From NCBI RefSeq assembly GCF_041321155.1, contig NZ_JBGGWB010000001.1, forward strand, positions 1,178,001 to 1,242,000: a DNA stretch of 64,000 bases, written 5' to 3'. The stretch is from Sphingomonas sp. IW22 (GTDB taxonomy: Bacteria > Pseudomonadota > Alphaproteobacteria > Sphingomonadales > Sphingomonadaceae). Positions 9,418 through 17,910 of this stretch are shown here, one piece after another (the stretch's first letter is position 1; each line of letters opens with the position of its first letter). Both the position numbers and the translations under genes were made by a program. The notes beneath the pieces are model-generated. The model was given only the letters and a program-made list of their open reading frames with translations, had not been told where the DNA came from and did not search any database.

Positions 9418-10413
9418 ATGTCTCTTCGCCGCCTCCTCGTCCTTGCCGGAGCCATTGCCATGACTGCCCCCGTCCATGCCGCCCAGGAAAAGCCGGGCTG
9501 GACCCTCGTGATCCATGGTGGCGCGGGGGTGATCGAACGCGAACGCATGACCCCGGAGCGTGAGGCCGCCGCCCGCGCCGGGCTGAACGCCGCACTGGAT
9601 GCGGGGCAAAAGGTGCTGGCATCGGGCGGCACTGCGCTCGACGCGGTGGAGGCCGCCGTGCGGGTGCTGGAGGACGACCCCAATTTCAACGCCGGGCGCG
9701 GCGCGGTCTTTACCTATGAGGGGAAGAACGAACTCGACGCCGCGATCATGGAGGGCGAGGGGCGCAAGGCTGGCGCAGTCGCGGGTGTGACCGCGACGCG
9801 CAGCCCCATCGGCCTGGCCCGCGCGGTTATGGAGAACAGCCCGCACGTCATGCTGGCAGGCGCGGGTGCCGATACCTTCTCCCGCGAACAGGGGCTGGAA
9901 CAGGTCGGGCCGGAATGGTTCGCCACCCCCGAACGCCGGCAGCAGCTGGAAGAAATGAAGTCGCGCAAGGCCGACTGGTTCGACATCGACATGAAATACG
10001 GCACCGTTGGCGCGGTCGCACGCGACGCGGCGGGCCATGTCGCCGCCGCGACCTCGACCGGGGGCGTGACCGGGAAGCGCTGGGGCCGCATCGGCGATTC
10101 GCCGCTGATCGGCGCAGGTACCTATGCCGATGATCGCGCCTGTGCCGTTTCGGCCACCGGCGCGGGCGAATTCTTCATCCGCGAGGGCGTGGCGCATGAG
10201 ATTTGCGCCCGCGTCCGCTTCAAGGGCGAAAGCCTGAAGGCCGCCGCTGATCAGGTAATGGGCGAGACAAAGGCGCTGGGCGGCACCGGCGGCGTAATCG
10301 TCACCGGGCCGAGCGGCGAAATGGCGTGGAGCTACAACACCCCCGGCATGTATCGCGGCCGCGCCAGCGCGGGTGGCGAGCGGGTGGTCGCCATTTACGG
10401 GGACGAACAGTGA
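9418..10413 (+). CDS. Isoaspartyl peptidase/L-asparaginase, Ntn-hydrolase, exported
   Basis: Hydrolyses beta-aspartyl peptides and probably asparagine after self-cleavage. The start at 9418 is preceded by GAGG at a 6-nt spacing and yields a signal peptide (MSLRRLLVLAGAIAMTAPVHA), so the 331-aa enzyme is likely periplasmic. Family marks: WTLVIHGGAG at the N-terminus, the DDPNFNAGRGAV loop, and the autoprocessing KYGTVGAVA with Thr196 as nucleophile. The substrate loop GGVTGKRWGRIGDSPLIGAGTYAD is intact. Its TGA overlaps the next ATG (TGATG), so it is cotranslated with the nuclease. Confidence 0.92.
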   Translation: MSLRRLLVLAGAIAMTAPVHAAQEKPGWTLVIHGGAGVIERERMTPEREAAARAGLNAALDAGQKVLASGGTALDAVEAAVRVLEDDPNFNAGRGAVFTYEGKNELDAAIMEGEGRKAGAVAGVTATRSPIGLARAVMENSPHVMLAGAGADTFSREQGLEQVGPEWFATPERRQQLEEMKSRKADWFDIDMKYGTVGAVARDAAGHVAAATSTGGVTGKRWGRIGDSPLIGAGTYADDRACAVSATGAGEFFIREGVAHEICARVRFKGESLKAAADQVMGETKALGGTGGVIVTGPSGEMAWSYNTPGMYRGRASAGGERVVAIYGDEQ

Positions 10414-11288
10414 TGCGCAGGCTGATCCTCGCCCTTGCGCTGCTGCTCGCGCCTGCCCCGGCGCTGGCCTATGGTTTTTTCACGCATGAGACGATCGCGC
10501 AGATTGCCTTGCTGAACGTGCGGCCCGAAACCGCGCGACAGGTGCGCGCGCTGCTGGCCCGTGCCCCGCTGCTGGAAACGCCGGCCTGCAAGGCGGCGAC
10601 GCCGGAACAGGCATCGACCTGGCCCGACTGTATTCGCGGCATGGGCGATCGCTTCAGCTATTCCGCGCCCTGGCATTACCAGAATGTCGACATCTGCCGC
10701 CCCTTCGACCTGAAGGCGGCGTGCAAGGACGGCAATTGCGTGTCGGCACAGGTCGAACGACAGGTGAAGCTGCTCCAGAACAAAACCGTCCCCGTTCGCG
10801 AGAAGGTCGCGGCGCTGGCGTTTCTGATCCATTTCGTCGGCGACCTGCACGCCCCGCCGCATGCGGGGGATCGCGGCGACCGCGGCGGCAATGACGTGAA
10901 GGCCACCTATGGCCCGGTCACGGCGCGCTGGCTGAACCTGCACTCCATCTGGGATTCGCCGCTGGCCGAACGCGCCGTGACGACGCCGCCCTCCCCCATC
11001 CGTGCCTATACCCCCGCCGAGCGTGCGCGGCTGGGTGCGGGCAGCGTCGAGGATTGGAGCCATCAGGGTTGGGAGGCCAGCCGCGACACTGCCTATGCGC
11101 TGGCAATGGGTGGTGACCCGTGCGGACCCAAGCCTGAGGGGCTGGTGACCGTCACCCCCGAAGCGATCGAGAAGATGGTGCCGGTTCAGCGGCTTCAGAT
11201 CGAGCGTGCGGGCGTCCGGCTGGCGCGGATGCTGGATGAGGCATTCGATCCGGCGAATGCCTTCGCCCCCGAACCACGGCGCCGTTGA
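10413..11288 (+). CDS. S1/P1 nuclease family protein, exported
   Basis: Trinuclear-zinc phosphodiesterase of the S1/P1 family (single-stranded nucleic acid and 3'-nucleotides) in a 291-aa form with signal peptide (MRRLILALALLLAPAPALA). The mature end begins YGFFTHETIAQIA; the family normally has Trp at residue 1, which supplies the first zinc ligand through its backbone, so Tyr is a mild variation. Zinc ligands are visible in HFVGDLHAPPHAGDRGDRGGND and LNLHSIWDS. The ATG shares its A with the upstream stop (TGATG at 10411-10415). The pairing with a peptidase suggests periplasmic scavenging. Confidence 0.88.
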   Translation: MRRLILALALLLAPAPALAYGFFTHETIAQIALLNVRPETARQVRALLARAPLLETPACKAATPEQASTWPDCIRGMGDRFSYSAPWHYQNVDICRPFDLKAACKDGNCVSAQVERQVKLLQNKTVPVREKVAALAFLIHFVGDLHAPPHAGDRGDRGGNDVKATYGPVTARWLNLHSIWDSPLAERAVTTPPSPIRAYTPAERARLGAGSVEDWSHQGWEASRDTAYALAMGGDPCGPKPEGLVTVTPEAIEKMVPVQRLQIERAGVRLARMLDEAFDPANAFAPEPRRR

Positions 11289-11344
11289 CGCTGGCTGATC
11301 CTGCTCCACCGGTCGGTTTGGGGCGGCGCATGAAGGAAGATGAG

Positions 11345-13177
11345 ATGATTGATCGCCGTACGATGCTGACCTCGGGCGTGGCCTTGGGCGCGTCGGCATT
11401 GATGCCCGCAACGGCCCGCGCGGGCCAGTCGCCCACCAACGCCGAAGCGGCCAAGCTCGACGCACTACTTGCGCGGCTGTACGACCAGTTTCTCGATACC
11501 TCGCCCGAGCTTTGCACCTCGCTGGGTCTGGATAGCGGTGATCGCTCGGGCGCCCGTGCCAAGCTGGACGATCGCTCGCCTGCCGGGATAGCGAAGGCCC
11601 ATAATCTGTATCGGGAAGGTCTGGCCGCCCTGCGCGCGATCGACGCCGATCGCCTGACCGGCACCGACCGCGTGAATTACGACACCTTTGCCGGGCCGTG
11701 GGCCAATCAGGTCGCCGCATTCGACCGGTTCGATTATGGCACGGCGGGCTGGCCGGAGCCGTATACGCTGTCGCAACTGGGCGGCAGCTATCGCTCGGTT
11801 CCCGACTTCCTCGCCAACCAGCACCCTATTGCGACCCGCGCCGATGCGGAGGCATATCTGGCCCGTTGCGAAGCCTTTGCCACGGCGATGGATGACGAGC
11901 GCCAGCGCGTCGAGGCGGAGTTGGCCGCCGGGGTGACGCCGCCCGATTTCGTCCTCGACCGCGCGCTGACGCAATATGACGCGATCCTGGCCCCCGCCCC
12001 GGCAGCCAACGCGCTGGTCACCAATCTGGCCGAAAAGACGCGCGCAAAGGGCATCCAGGGCGACTGGGCAGCACGCTGCACCCGCATTCTGGCTGACCGC
12101 GTTTACCCGGCGATGCGGCGACAGGCCGAATTGCTGCGCCGCGCGCGCGGCAATGCGACATCGGATGCGGGCGTCTGGCACCTGCCCGATGGCGACGCCT
12201 TCTACGCTTATGCCCTGCGCTATGCGACGACGACCGACATGAGCGCGGAGGAGATCCACAAGCTGGGTCTGGACCGCATGGCCGCGCTGACGGCCGAGGC
12301 GGACGTCATCCTGAAGGCCCAGGGCATGACGCGCGGCACGGTGGCCCAACGTCTGCTGGCGCTCGGCAAGGAGCCGCGCTTCATTTATCCGAACACCGAT
12401 GCGGGCAAGGCAAAGCTGATTGCCGACCTGAACCTTCAGGTGGCCGACATGCAGCGCCGCATTCCCCGCGCATTCGGCAAGCTGCCGCGCGCGCTGGTGG
12501 AGGTGCGGCGCGTACCGCCGGAGATCGAAGCGGGCTCCGCCGGCGGCTATTACCAGCCCCCTGCGCTGGACGGATCGCGGCCGGGCGCCTTTTACATCAA
12601 CCTGCGCGATACCGCCGAATGGCCGAAATGGACGCTGCCGACGCTGACCTATCACGAAGCGACGCCGGGCCATCACAACCAGATCGCGCTGGCCCAGATC
12701 GCGACCGGCATCCCCGAACTTCGCAAGATGCCGATGTATTCGGTCTTTACCGAAGGCTGGGGCCTGTATGCCGAACAGCTGGCCGACGAACTCGGCGCAT
12801 ATGACGGCGACCCGTTCGGCAAGCTGGGTTATCTTCAGTCCTACATGTTCCGTGCCGGGCGGCTGGTCGTCGATACCGGCCTGCACGCCAAGCGGTGGAG
12901 CCGCGAACAGGCGGTTCGCTACATGGTCGAAAATACCGGCCAGCCCGAAGCGACGATGGTGACCGAGGTCGAACGCTATTGCGTATGGCCGGGTCAGGCG
13001 ACCAGCTACATGGTCGGACAGACGCGCTGGGTGGCGATCCGGGACGGTTTGAAGGCCCGGCTGGGCGCGCGGTTCGACCTGCGCGATTTTCACGACACCG
13101 CGCTTGGCGCCGGCGTAATGCCGATTTCGGTGCTGGACGCGATGATGCAGCGCTGGGGCGACGCGCGCATGGCTTGA
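11345..13177 (+). CDS. DUF885 family exported protein, putative metallopeptidase-like hydrolase
   Basis: A 610-aa protein with a twin-arginine-like leader (MIDRRTMLTSGVALGASALMPATARA). The ATG at 11345 is chosen because AAGGA lies about 6 nt upstream; an ATG at 11330 is possible. DUF885 proteins carry a metal-site motif, seen here as HEATPGHHNQ (around 440), followed by FTEGWGLYAEQLADELG, resembling gluzincin HExxH plus a distal Glu. The biochemical substrate is not known from sequence. The gene is 56 bp after the nuclease and may share its transcript. It ends at a strong convergent hairpin. Confidence 0.85.
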   Translation: MIDRRTMLTSGVALGASALMPATARAGQSPTNAEAAKLDALLARLYDQFLDTSPELCTSLGLDSGDRSGARAKLDDRSPAGIAKAHNLYREGLAALRAIDADRLTGTDRVNYDTFAGPWANQVAAFDRFDYGTAGWPEPYTLSQLGGSYRSVPDFLANQHPIATRADAEAYLARCEAFATAMDDERQRVEAELAAGVTPPDFVLDRALTQYDAILAPAPAANALVTNLAEKTRAKGIQGDWAARCTRILADRVYPAMRRQAELLRRARGNATSDAGVWHLPDGDAFYAYALRYATTTDMSAEEIHKLGLDRMAALTAEADVILKAQGMTRGTVAQRLLALGKEPRFIYPNTDAGKAKLIADLNLQVADMQRRIPRAFGKLPRALVEVRRVPPEIEAGSAGGYYQPPALDGSRPGAFYINLRDTAEWPKWTLPTLTYHEATPGHHNQIALAQIATGIPELRKMPMYSVFTEGWGLYAEQLADELGAYDGDPFGKLGYLQSYMFRAGRLVVDTGLHAKRWSREQAVRYMVENTGQPEATMVTEVERYCVWPGQATSYMVGQTRWVAIRDGLKARLGARFDLRDFHDTALGAGVMPISVLDAMMQRWGDARMA

Positions 13178-13184
13178 AACGAAA

Positions 13185-13218
13185 CGGGGCGGGAGTGGCC
13201 ATTGCCGCTCCCGCCCCG
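13185..13218. terminator. Bidirectional terminator hairpin between DUF885 and pal
   Basis: CGGGGCGGGAG (13185-13195) pairs perfectly with CTCCCGCCCCG (13208-13218), an 11-bp stem with a 12-nt loop that can extend by GGC/GCC. It lies between convergent stops at 13177 and 13240. The minus-strand side is followed by GTTTCGTTT; the plus side has no T-run. Confidence 0.7.
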
Positions 13219-13239
13219 ATCTGTTCGCCTCGTTGGCCG

Positions 13240-13761
13240 TCAGCCGATGACGACCGTCACCGCGCGACGGTTCTGCGCCCAGGACGCTTCGTCCGAACCA
13301 AGTGCCTGCGGGCGTTCCTTGCCATAGCTGATGGTGGTGATCCGGCCCGCGTCGATGCCGCGTGCGACCAGATAATTCTTGGCCGAATTGGCGCGGCGGT
13401 CGCCCAGCGCAAGGTTGTATTCGCGCGTGCCGCGTTCGTCGGCATGTCCTTCGATCGTGACGCGAACATTGGGATATTGCGTCAGCCACTGCGCCTGCGA
13501 ATCCAGGATGCCGCGCGCGGTGGGGTCGATGTCATAGCTGTCGAGCGCGAAGTTCACCGTGTCCGACTGAACCGAACGGCGGAAATCCTCTGCCGAGCCG
13601 GGAACGGCGCCGTTACCGACCTGTCCGGTCGTCTCACCGCCCGTGGTGGGGGGCGCGGCTTCGCCCGGCGCGGGGGGCAGCACTTCGGGCCGCTTCTTGG
13701 CACAACCGGCGACGGCGACGAGTGCCACGCCCATGATCAACGCGGCGGAACGATTTGCCAT
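13240..13761 (-). CDS. pal: Peptidoglycan-associated lipoprotein Pal
   Basis: Outer-membrane lipoprotein that binds peptidoglycan and TolB and supports envelope constriction at division. The ATG at 13761 follows AAGGAGGA and starts a lipoprotein signal ending VAGC (Cys20). The 173-aa product has a Pro/Gly/Thr linker (about 24-52) and an OmpA-type C-terminal domain with the diaminopimelate-binding signature (IEGHADERGTREYNLALGDRRANSAKNYL, Asp and Arg visible). It follows tolB after 124 bp, which leaves room for its own promoter, as in other Tol-Pal loci. Confidence 0.95.
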   Translation of the reverse strand: MANRSAALIMGVALVAVAGCAKKRPEVLPPAPGEAAPPTTGGETTGQVGNGAVPGSAEDFRRSVQSDTVNFALDSYDIDPTARGILDSQAQWLTQYPNVRVTIEGHADERGTREYNLALGDRRANSAKNYLVARGIDAGRITTISYGKERPQALGSDEASWAQNRRAVTVVIG

Positions 13762-13885
13762 TTCGGAAACTCCTCCTTTTTTCGAACTCGGTAGGTCGGA
13801 ACGCCGGTCATTACTGAAACGACGAACCGTTATCGGCACGATTCGTTGCGAGGCATCGCTGAACCGCCAATTCGCGGCATTGCCC

Positions 13886-15277
13886 TCAAGGACGGACGGG
13901 CCCCCAGCTTGGGTCCGAACCGTCCAGTGGGGTCGGGATGCGACGTTCGTTCACGCCCGTCAGATCGACCGACCAGACCTGTGCCCGGCCTGACCCCTGG
14001 GCGGAGCGCAGATAGGTCAGCACACGGCCATTTGGCGACCAGCTTGGTCCCTCATCGCCCCAGGCATCGGTCAACAGCTTTTCACCGCCGCCATCGGCAT
14101 TCATCACGCCGATCTTAAAGCCCCCCGAAATGCGGGTGAAGGCGATCAGGTCGCCGCGCGGGCTCCAGACCGGCGTGGCATAACGCCCGCCGCCAAAGCT
14201 GATGCGCCGCTGGTTCGATCCGTCGGCGTCCATCACGTAAAGCTGCTGCGATCCGCCACGATCGCTTTCGAACACGATGCGGCGGCCATCGGGCGAATAG
14301 CTGCCGCCGGTGTCGATGCCGGGTGAATTGGTCAGCCGTTGCGGCGCGCCGCCACCGGCGGGCACGCGGTACAGGTCCGTATTGCCGTTCTGCGCCATCG
14401 AAAACAGGATGTAGCGGCCATCGGGGGAGAAACGCGGGGCAAAGGTCAGGCTGACGCCCTGCACCACCTTGCGCTGCCGCCCGCTGCCCAGGTCATAGAC
14501 ATAGATTGCGGGCTGATCGCCGACATAGCTCATATAGGCGATCGTCTGCTGGTTCGGCGCGAAACGCGGGGTCAGCACGATCGACTGGCCATTGGTCAGG
14601 AATCGGTGATTGGCGCCGTCCTGATCCATGATCGCCAGCCGCTTGATGCGCTTGCCCTTCGGCCCCGTTTCGCTGACGTAAACGATGCGGCTGTCGAAAT
14701 ACGGCCCCTCGCCCGTCAGGCGGGTGTAGACGGTATCGGCGCATTTGTGCGCGGCGCGGCGCCAGTCGGCCGGGCTGACCACAAAACCCTGCCGCGCCAG
14801 TTCGATGCGCGAGAAGACGTCGTACAGATAACAGCCGACCGTCAGCGTGCCGTCGCCATTGGCACGCACAAAGCCCTGCACCAGTGCCTGTGCCCCGGTG
14901 CCGCCCCAATAGTCATAGGCGGGAGCCGTCACTTCAGGAAAGACGACGGCGCGCAACTGGGCGGGCTGAAGCGGTGTGAACAGGCCCGAATTCTTCAGGT
15001 CGTTGGTGATGATCTGGGACAATTGCCGCCCCAGATCGTCGGTCGATCCGGCGGGGGTCGATTGCACCGCCGGGGTCGGCATATAGGGGACGGCGATCGG
15101 CATCGGCGCCGAAATGCCGCCGGTCACGTCGACCTCCAGCGGCGGGGGTGTCTGACCCGGCGCGGCCATGGCGCCATCCTGTGGCGCTGCCACGGGTGGC
15201 GGCGCGACGTCCTGCGCCGCGAGGGGTCCCAGCGCCGAGCAACCGGCCAGCGCGACCAGCATCCGCAGTTTCAGCAT
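13886..15277 (-). CDS. tolB: Tol-Pal system beta-propeller protein TolB
   Basis: Periplasmic protein linking Pal to TolA. The 463-aa protein has a signal peptide (MLKLRMLVALAGCSALGPLAAQ), a Pro/Ala-rich spacer, the N-terminal alpha/beta domain (QIITNDLKNSGLFTPL), and a C-terminal six-bladed propeller made of WD40-like blades with SPDG-type turns (FAPRFSPDGRYILFSM, GGSYSPDGRRIVFESD, PVWSPRGDLIAF, PSWSPNGRVLTYL). GGAGAG lies just before the ATG. It is the fifth gene of ybgC-tolQ-tolR-tolA-tolB. Confidence 0.95.
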   Translation of the reverse strand: MLKLRMLVALAGCSALGPLAAQDVAPPPVAAPQDGAMAAPGQTPPPLEVDVTGGISAPMPIAVPYMPTPAVQSTPAGSTDDLGRQLSQIITNDLKNSGLFTPLQPAQLRAVVFPEVTAPAYDYWGGTGAQALVQGFVRANGDGTLTVGCYLYDVFSRIELARQGFVVSPADWRRAAHKCADTVYTRLTGEGPYFDSRIVYVSETGPKGKRIKRLAIMDQDGANHRFLTNGQSIVLTPRFAPNQQTIAYMSYVGDQPAIYVYDLGSGRQRKVVQGVSLTFAPRFSPDGRYILFSMAQNGNTDLYRVPAGGGAPQRLTNSPGIDTGGSYSPDGRRIVFESDRGGSQQLYVMDADGSNQRRISFGGGRYATPVWSPRGDLIAFTRISGGFKIGVMNADGGGEKLLTDAWGDEGPSWSPNGRVLTYLRSAQGSGRAQVWSVDLTGVNERRIPTPLDGSDPSWGPVRP

Positions 15278-15311
15278 CGAACGCTCTCCTCGAACTCACC
15301 AGCGCCGCGCA

Positions 15312-16259
15312 TCAGCGCAGCTGCCAGTTGTAATTGATATTGCTCCAGCCGCCATTGGCGGTCTGATAAAATTCGGCAGGCAGCTTCAGCGGCGTACACG
15401 CCCGGAAAGCCGCGATACCCAGATCGACCACACGCTGGGCATAACGATCATTCTCACCGGTGACCCCCGATTGGCGCACCATTTTCGGATTGCCGGCCAG
15501 CGTCCCGTCACGGTTCAGCCGCAGGTTCAGAACGGTGACGATCGAATTCGCACCCGGTCCCGGATTCACCTGTTTGTCGGCGCAGGGCTGGATCTGGCGC
15601 TGGATCGCGTCGCGAATGCCCGCCAAGGCGCGACCGTCGATCCGCGCGGCAGAGGGCGGGTTGGGGGCGCGACTGTCCGATACGGTGTCGGTCAGGCCCT
15701 TTCGAAAATCATCGCCCAGGCGCGATCCACGCGGGCGGCTGGCCTTAGCGGCACTGTCGCTGCCCGAACCCTTGGCGGCGCTCGCCTTTGGCTTGGCCTT
15801 GGGCGCGGCTTCGCGCTTCGGCTGGGCCTTGGCGGGAGCCTTGGGCGCGGGTTTCGGCTCAGCCTTGGGCTTTGCCTTTTCCCTGGGCGCCTCCGCCGGC
15901 TTTTTCGGGCGCGCCGGTGCCTTGGGCGCGGGCTTTGGCGCCGGGCGCGGTTCGGGTGCGGGTTGCGGAAGCGCCGGTTCGGGTTCGGGCTGTGGCTGGG
16001 GTTCGGGCGCGGCTTCCGGCTCCGGCGGGGCGGCGTCTTCCGGAGGTCCCTGTTCGGGCGCGATGGAGGTCGCGGGCGGCTGGATCGAGGCGGGAGCCTG
16101 CGCCTCCAGCCCGATTTCGTCGACCAGGCTGATGTCGATCGGCACCGGCTTCAGTTCGACCGGGTTGGGCGTGGCGAGGAAGCCGACGGACAACAGGCCG
16201 AACAGCACGACATGGCCGACAATTGCGGCGCCCAGCCCGATGCGTTCGGCGCGATCCAT
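15312..16259 (-). CDS. tolA: TolA-like energy-transducing protein
   Basis: Inner-membrane rod that couples TolQR proton motion to Pal/TolB. The 315-aa protein has one N-terminal TM helix (GAAIVGHVVLFGLLSVGFLA), then about 130 residues of Pro/Ala/Glu and Pro/Lys/Ala repeats instead of the long Ala/Lys helix of E. coli TolA, and a C-terminal domain with RDAIQRQIQPCADK, conserved NPGPGANSIVTVLNLRLNRDG and a Cys pair (Cys in QPCAD and RACTPL). Position between tolR and tolB supports the call; the low-complexity stretch makes homology searches noisy. Confidence 0.9.
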   Translation of the reverse strand: MDRAERIGLGAAIVGHVVLFGLLSVGFLATPNPVELKPVPIDISLVDEIGLEAQAPASIQPPATSIAPEQGPPEDAAPPEPEAAPEPQPQPEPEPALPQPAPEPRPAPKPAPKAPARPKKPAEAPREKAKPKAEPKPAPKAPAKAQPKREAAPKAKPKASAAKGSGSDSAAKASRPRGSRLGDDFRKGLTDTVSDSRAPNPPSAARIDGRALAGIRDAIQRQIQPCADKQVNPGPGANSIVTVLNLRLNRDGTLAGNPKMVRQSGVTGENDRYAQRVVDLGIAAFRACTPLKLPAEFYQTANGGWSNINYNWQLR

Positions 16260-16272
16260 CCCGCCCGCTGCC

Positions 16273-16710
16273 TCAGCGTTCGCCGGAACCGAGCGTCACC
16301 AGCGACACACGGTTCAGCCCGGCGCGGTTCAGCTCGCCCATCACGCCCATGAACTTGCCGTAATTGGTGGTGCGGTCGGCGCGGACCAGAATGGCTGGCG
16401 GCTCACCCGCGGCGTTGGCGGTAGCGATCTGCGCGAGGGCGTCGGGCAGATCGGCCTCGCTCACCTCGCGGTCATTGACGAAGATTGCGCCCGCTTCGTC
16501 GATGGCGATCTGAACCGGCTCCTGTTCCTGATCCAGCGCCTTGGCGCGGCTTTCCGGCAGGTTCACCGGCACGCCAGCCGTCAGCAGCGGCGCCGTCACC
16601 ATGAAGATGATCAGCAGCACCAGCATCACGTCGACCAGCGGCGTGACGTTGATGTCCGCCATCGGCGCACGGCGTCCGCGCCCCCGACCGGATGGAAGGT
16701 GCATCGCCAT
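16273..16710 (-). CDS. tolR: Tol-Pal biopolymer transport protein TolR (ExbD family)
   Basis: A 145-aa subunit of the TolQR proton channel. One TM helix contains the proton-carrying Asp of the family signature (MADINVTPLVDVMLVLLIIFMVTAP); the periplasmic domain follows (VPVNLPESRAKAL to LVTLGSGER). An Arg-rich stretch (GRGRGRRAP) precedes the helix and fits the cytoplasmic side. The ATG overlaps the tolQ stop by 4 bp (ATGA), so TolQ and TolR are translationally coupled. Confidence 0.95.
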   Translation of the reverse strand: MAMHLPSGRGRGRRAPMADINVTPLVDVMLVLLIIFMVTAPLLTAGVPVNLPESRAKALDQEQEPVQIAIDEAGAIFVNDREVSEADLPDALAQIATANAAGEPPAILVRADRTTNYGKFMGVMGELNRAGLNRVSLVTLGSGER

Positions 16711-17402
16711 CAGGCGAGTTCCAGCTGCCGGCTGAGCGTCGCGTGGAAGCCGTCGGCAAAGCGGTTCAGCCGCGCCTCGATCCGGTTGATGGCATGGCTG
16801 AAGCGGTTATAGGCGATGACCGCCGGAATGGCCGCGAACAGGCCGATGGCGGTGGCGAACAACGCCTCCGCAATGCCAGGTGCCACCACCGCCAGCGACG
16901 AATTCTGTTCGGCGGCGATGCTGGTGAAGCTGCGCATAATGCCCCACACGGTGCCGAACAGGCCGACGAACGGCGCCACCGAACCGATGGTGGCCAGCAC
17001 GTTCAGCCGGTCGCCCATACGGTCGATCTCGGCCGCGACCGCAGCACCCATGGCAGTGGCCAGCCGTTCGCGCGTGCCGTCGCGGTCGATCGTCTTGCCC
17101 GCGGTCGAGCGTCGCCATTCGGCGACCCCGGCGGAAAAGACGCGGGCGATGGGCAGGTCGCTTTCGGCGTGCTTGCGATGAAACGCATCGACATCGTCGG
17201 CGCGGCGATAATCCGCCTCGAACCCGTCGATCGCCTTTTTCGTGCGGCCGACCTTCATGCGAAAGCCGATGATGATCGCCCAGGTCCAGATGCTGGCCAG
17301 AAGCAGGCCCAGCATGACCCCCTTCACCACCCAGTCGGCCTGAAGGAACAGGGCCACGGGCGACAGCGTCGCGGCGTCGGTGTTGATGAACGCGGCTTCC
17401 AT
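16710..17402 (-). CDS. tolQ: Tol-Pal system protein TolQ (ExbB/MotA family)
   Basis: A 230-aa inner-membrane proton-channel subunit with three TM helices: about 26-46 (VMLGLLLASIWTWAIIIGF), about 130-155 (LATIGSVAPFVGLFGTVWGIM) and about 170-195 (GIAEALFATAIGLFAAIPAVIAYN). The signatures GSVAPFVGLFGTVWGI and EALFATAIGLFAAIPAVIAYN are intact, including the conserved TM2/TM3 Thr. It starts 6 bp after the ybgC stop and overlaps tolR. Confidence 0.95.
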   Translation of the reverse strand: MEAAFINTDAATLSPVALFLQADWVVKGVMLGLLLASIWTWAIIIGFRMKVGRTKKAIDGFEADYRRADDVDAFHRKHAESDLPIARVFSAGVAEWRRSTAGKTIDRDGTRERLATAMGAAVAAEIDRMGDRLNVLATIGSVAPFVGLFGTVWGIMRSFTSIAAEQNSSLAVVAPGIAEALFATAIGLFAAIPAVIAYNRFSHAINRIEARLNRFADGFHATLSRQLELA

Positions 17403-17408
17403 GCGGCC

Positions 17409-17858
17409 TCAATTCCCTTCGGACAAAAGGCGGGTGAAGATATCGAGCCACTGGGACGGCTGGCGGCGTGGGCGACCGGCAGGGGTGATGAACACCGCCT
17501 CGACCAGCGCCTCGACCAACATGGCCTCGCCCTTCATGACTCGTTGCTGAATGACGCATGCCGCCGGGCGCATGGCGGTCAAGCGACTGACGACCAGAAG
17601 TTCGTCGTCCAGACGTGCGGGCGCGGCAAAGCGAAGCGTGACGTCACGCACGGCATAGACGCCCTCCCCCGTTTCGAACGCAGCGCGCTGGTCGATCCCG
17701 GCCACGCGCAGCATGTCGGACCGGGCACGTTCCATGTAACGCAGGTAATTGGCGTGGTAGACGACGCCCGACAGGTCGGTATCCTCGAAATAAACGCGCA
17801 CCGGGAAACGGTGCTGATTGCCTTCGAAGCGGCCGGAGGAGGGCACGTCTGACGTCAT
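17409..17858 (-). CDS. ybgC: Tol-Pal-associated acyl-CoA thioesterase YbgC
   Basis: A 149-aa hot-dog-fold thioesterase with the YbgC motif VYFEDTDLSGVVYHANYLRYMERAR, including the catalytic Asp and the His of VVYHANYL. It is first in the ybgC-tolQ gene order seen across proteobacteria. It probably hydrolyses short or medium acyl thioesters linked to envelope lipid metabolism. The start lies 52 bp downstream of ruvB on the same strand, so ruvB may share its transcript. Confidence 0.93.
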   Translation of the reverse strand: MTSDVPSSGRFEGNQHRFPVRVYFEDTDLSGVVYHANYLRYMERARSDMLRVAGIDQRAAFETGEGVYAVRDVTLRFAAPARLDDELLVVSRLTAMRPAACVIQQRVMKGEAMLVEALVEAVFITPAGRPRRQPSQWLDIFTRLLSEGN

Positions 17859-17910
17859 GCCCGCTGGCCTTTATCGAGCCGTATCAATGCGGTCAAAGCC
17901 GTTCAGCCCT

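Noticed and set aside
11465..13489. 674-codon minus-strand frame across the DUF885 gene
   Set aside because: The plus frame has a Tat-like leader, HEATPGHH motif and good start; the antisense frame is low-complexity and crosses a terminator hairpin into pal.
15780..16060. Repetitive G/C-rich stretch in the tolA region as a satellite repeat
   Set aside because: It is the Pro/Ala/Lys/Glu rod of the TolA-like protein in the right frame; similar low complexity is normal there.
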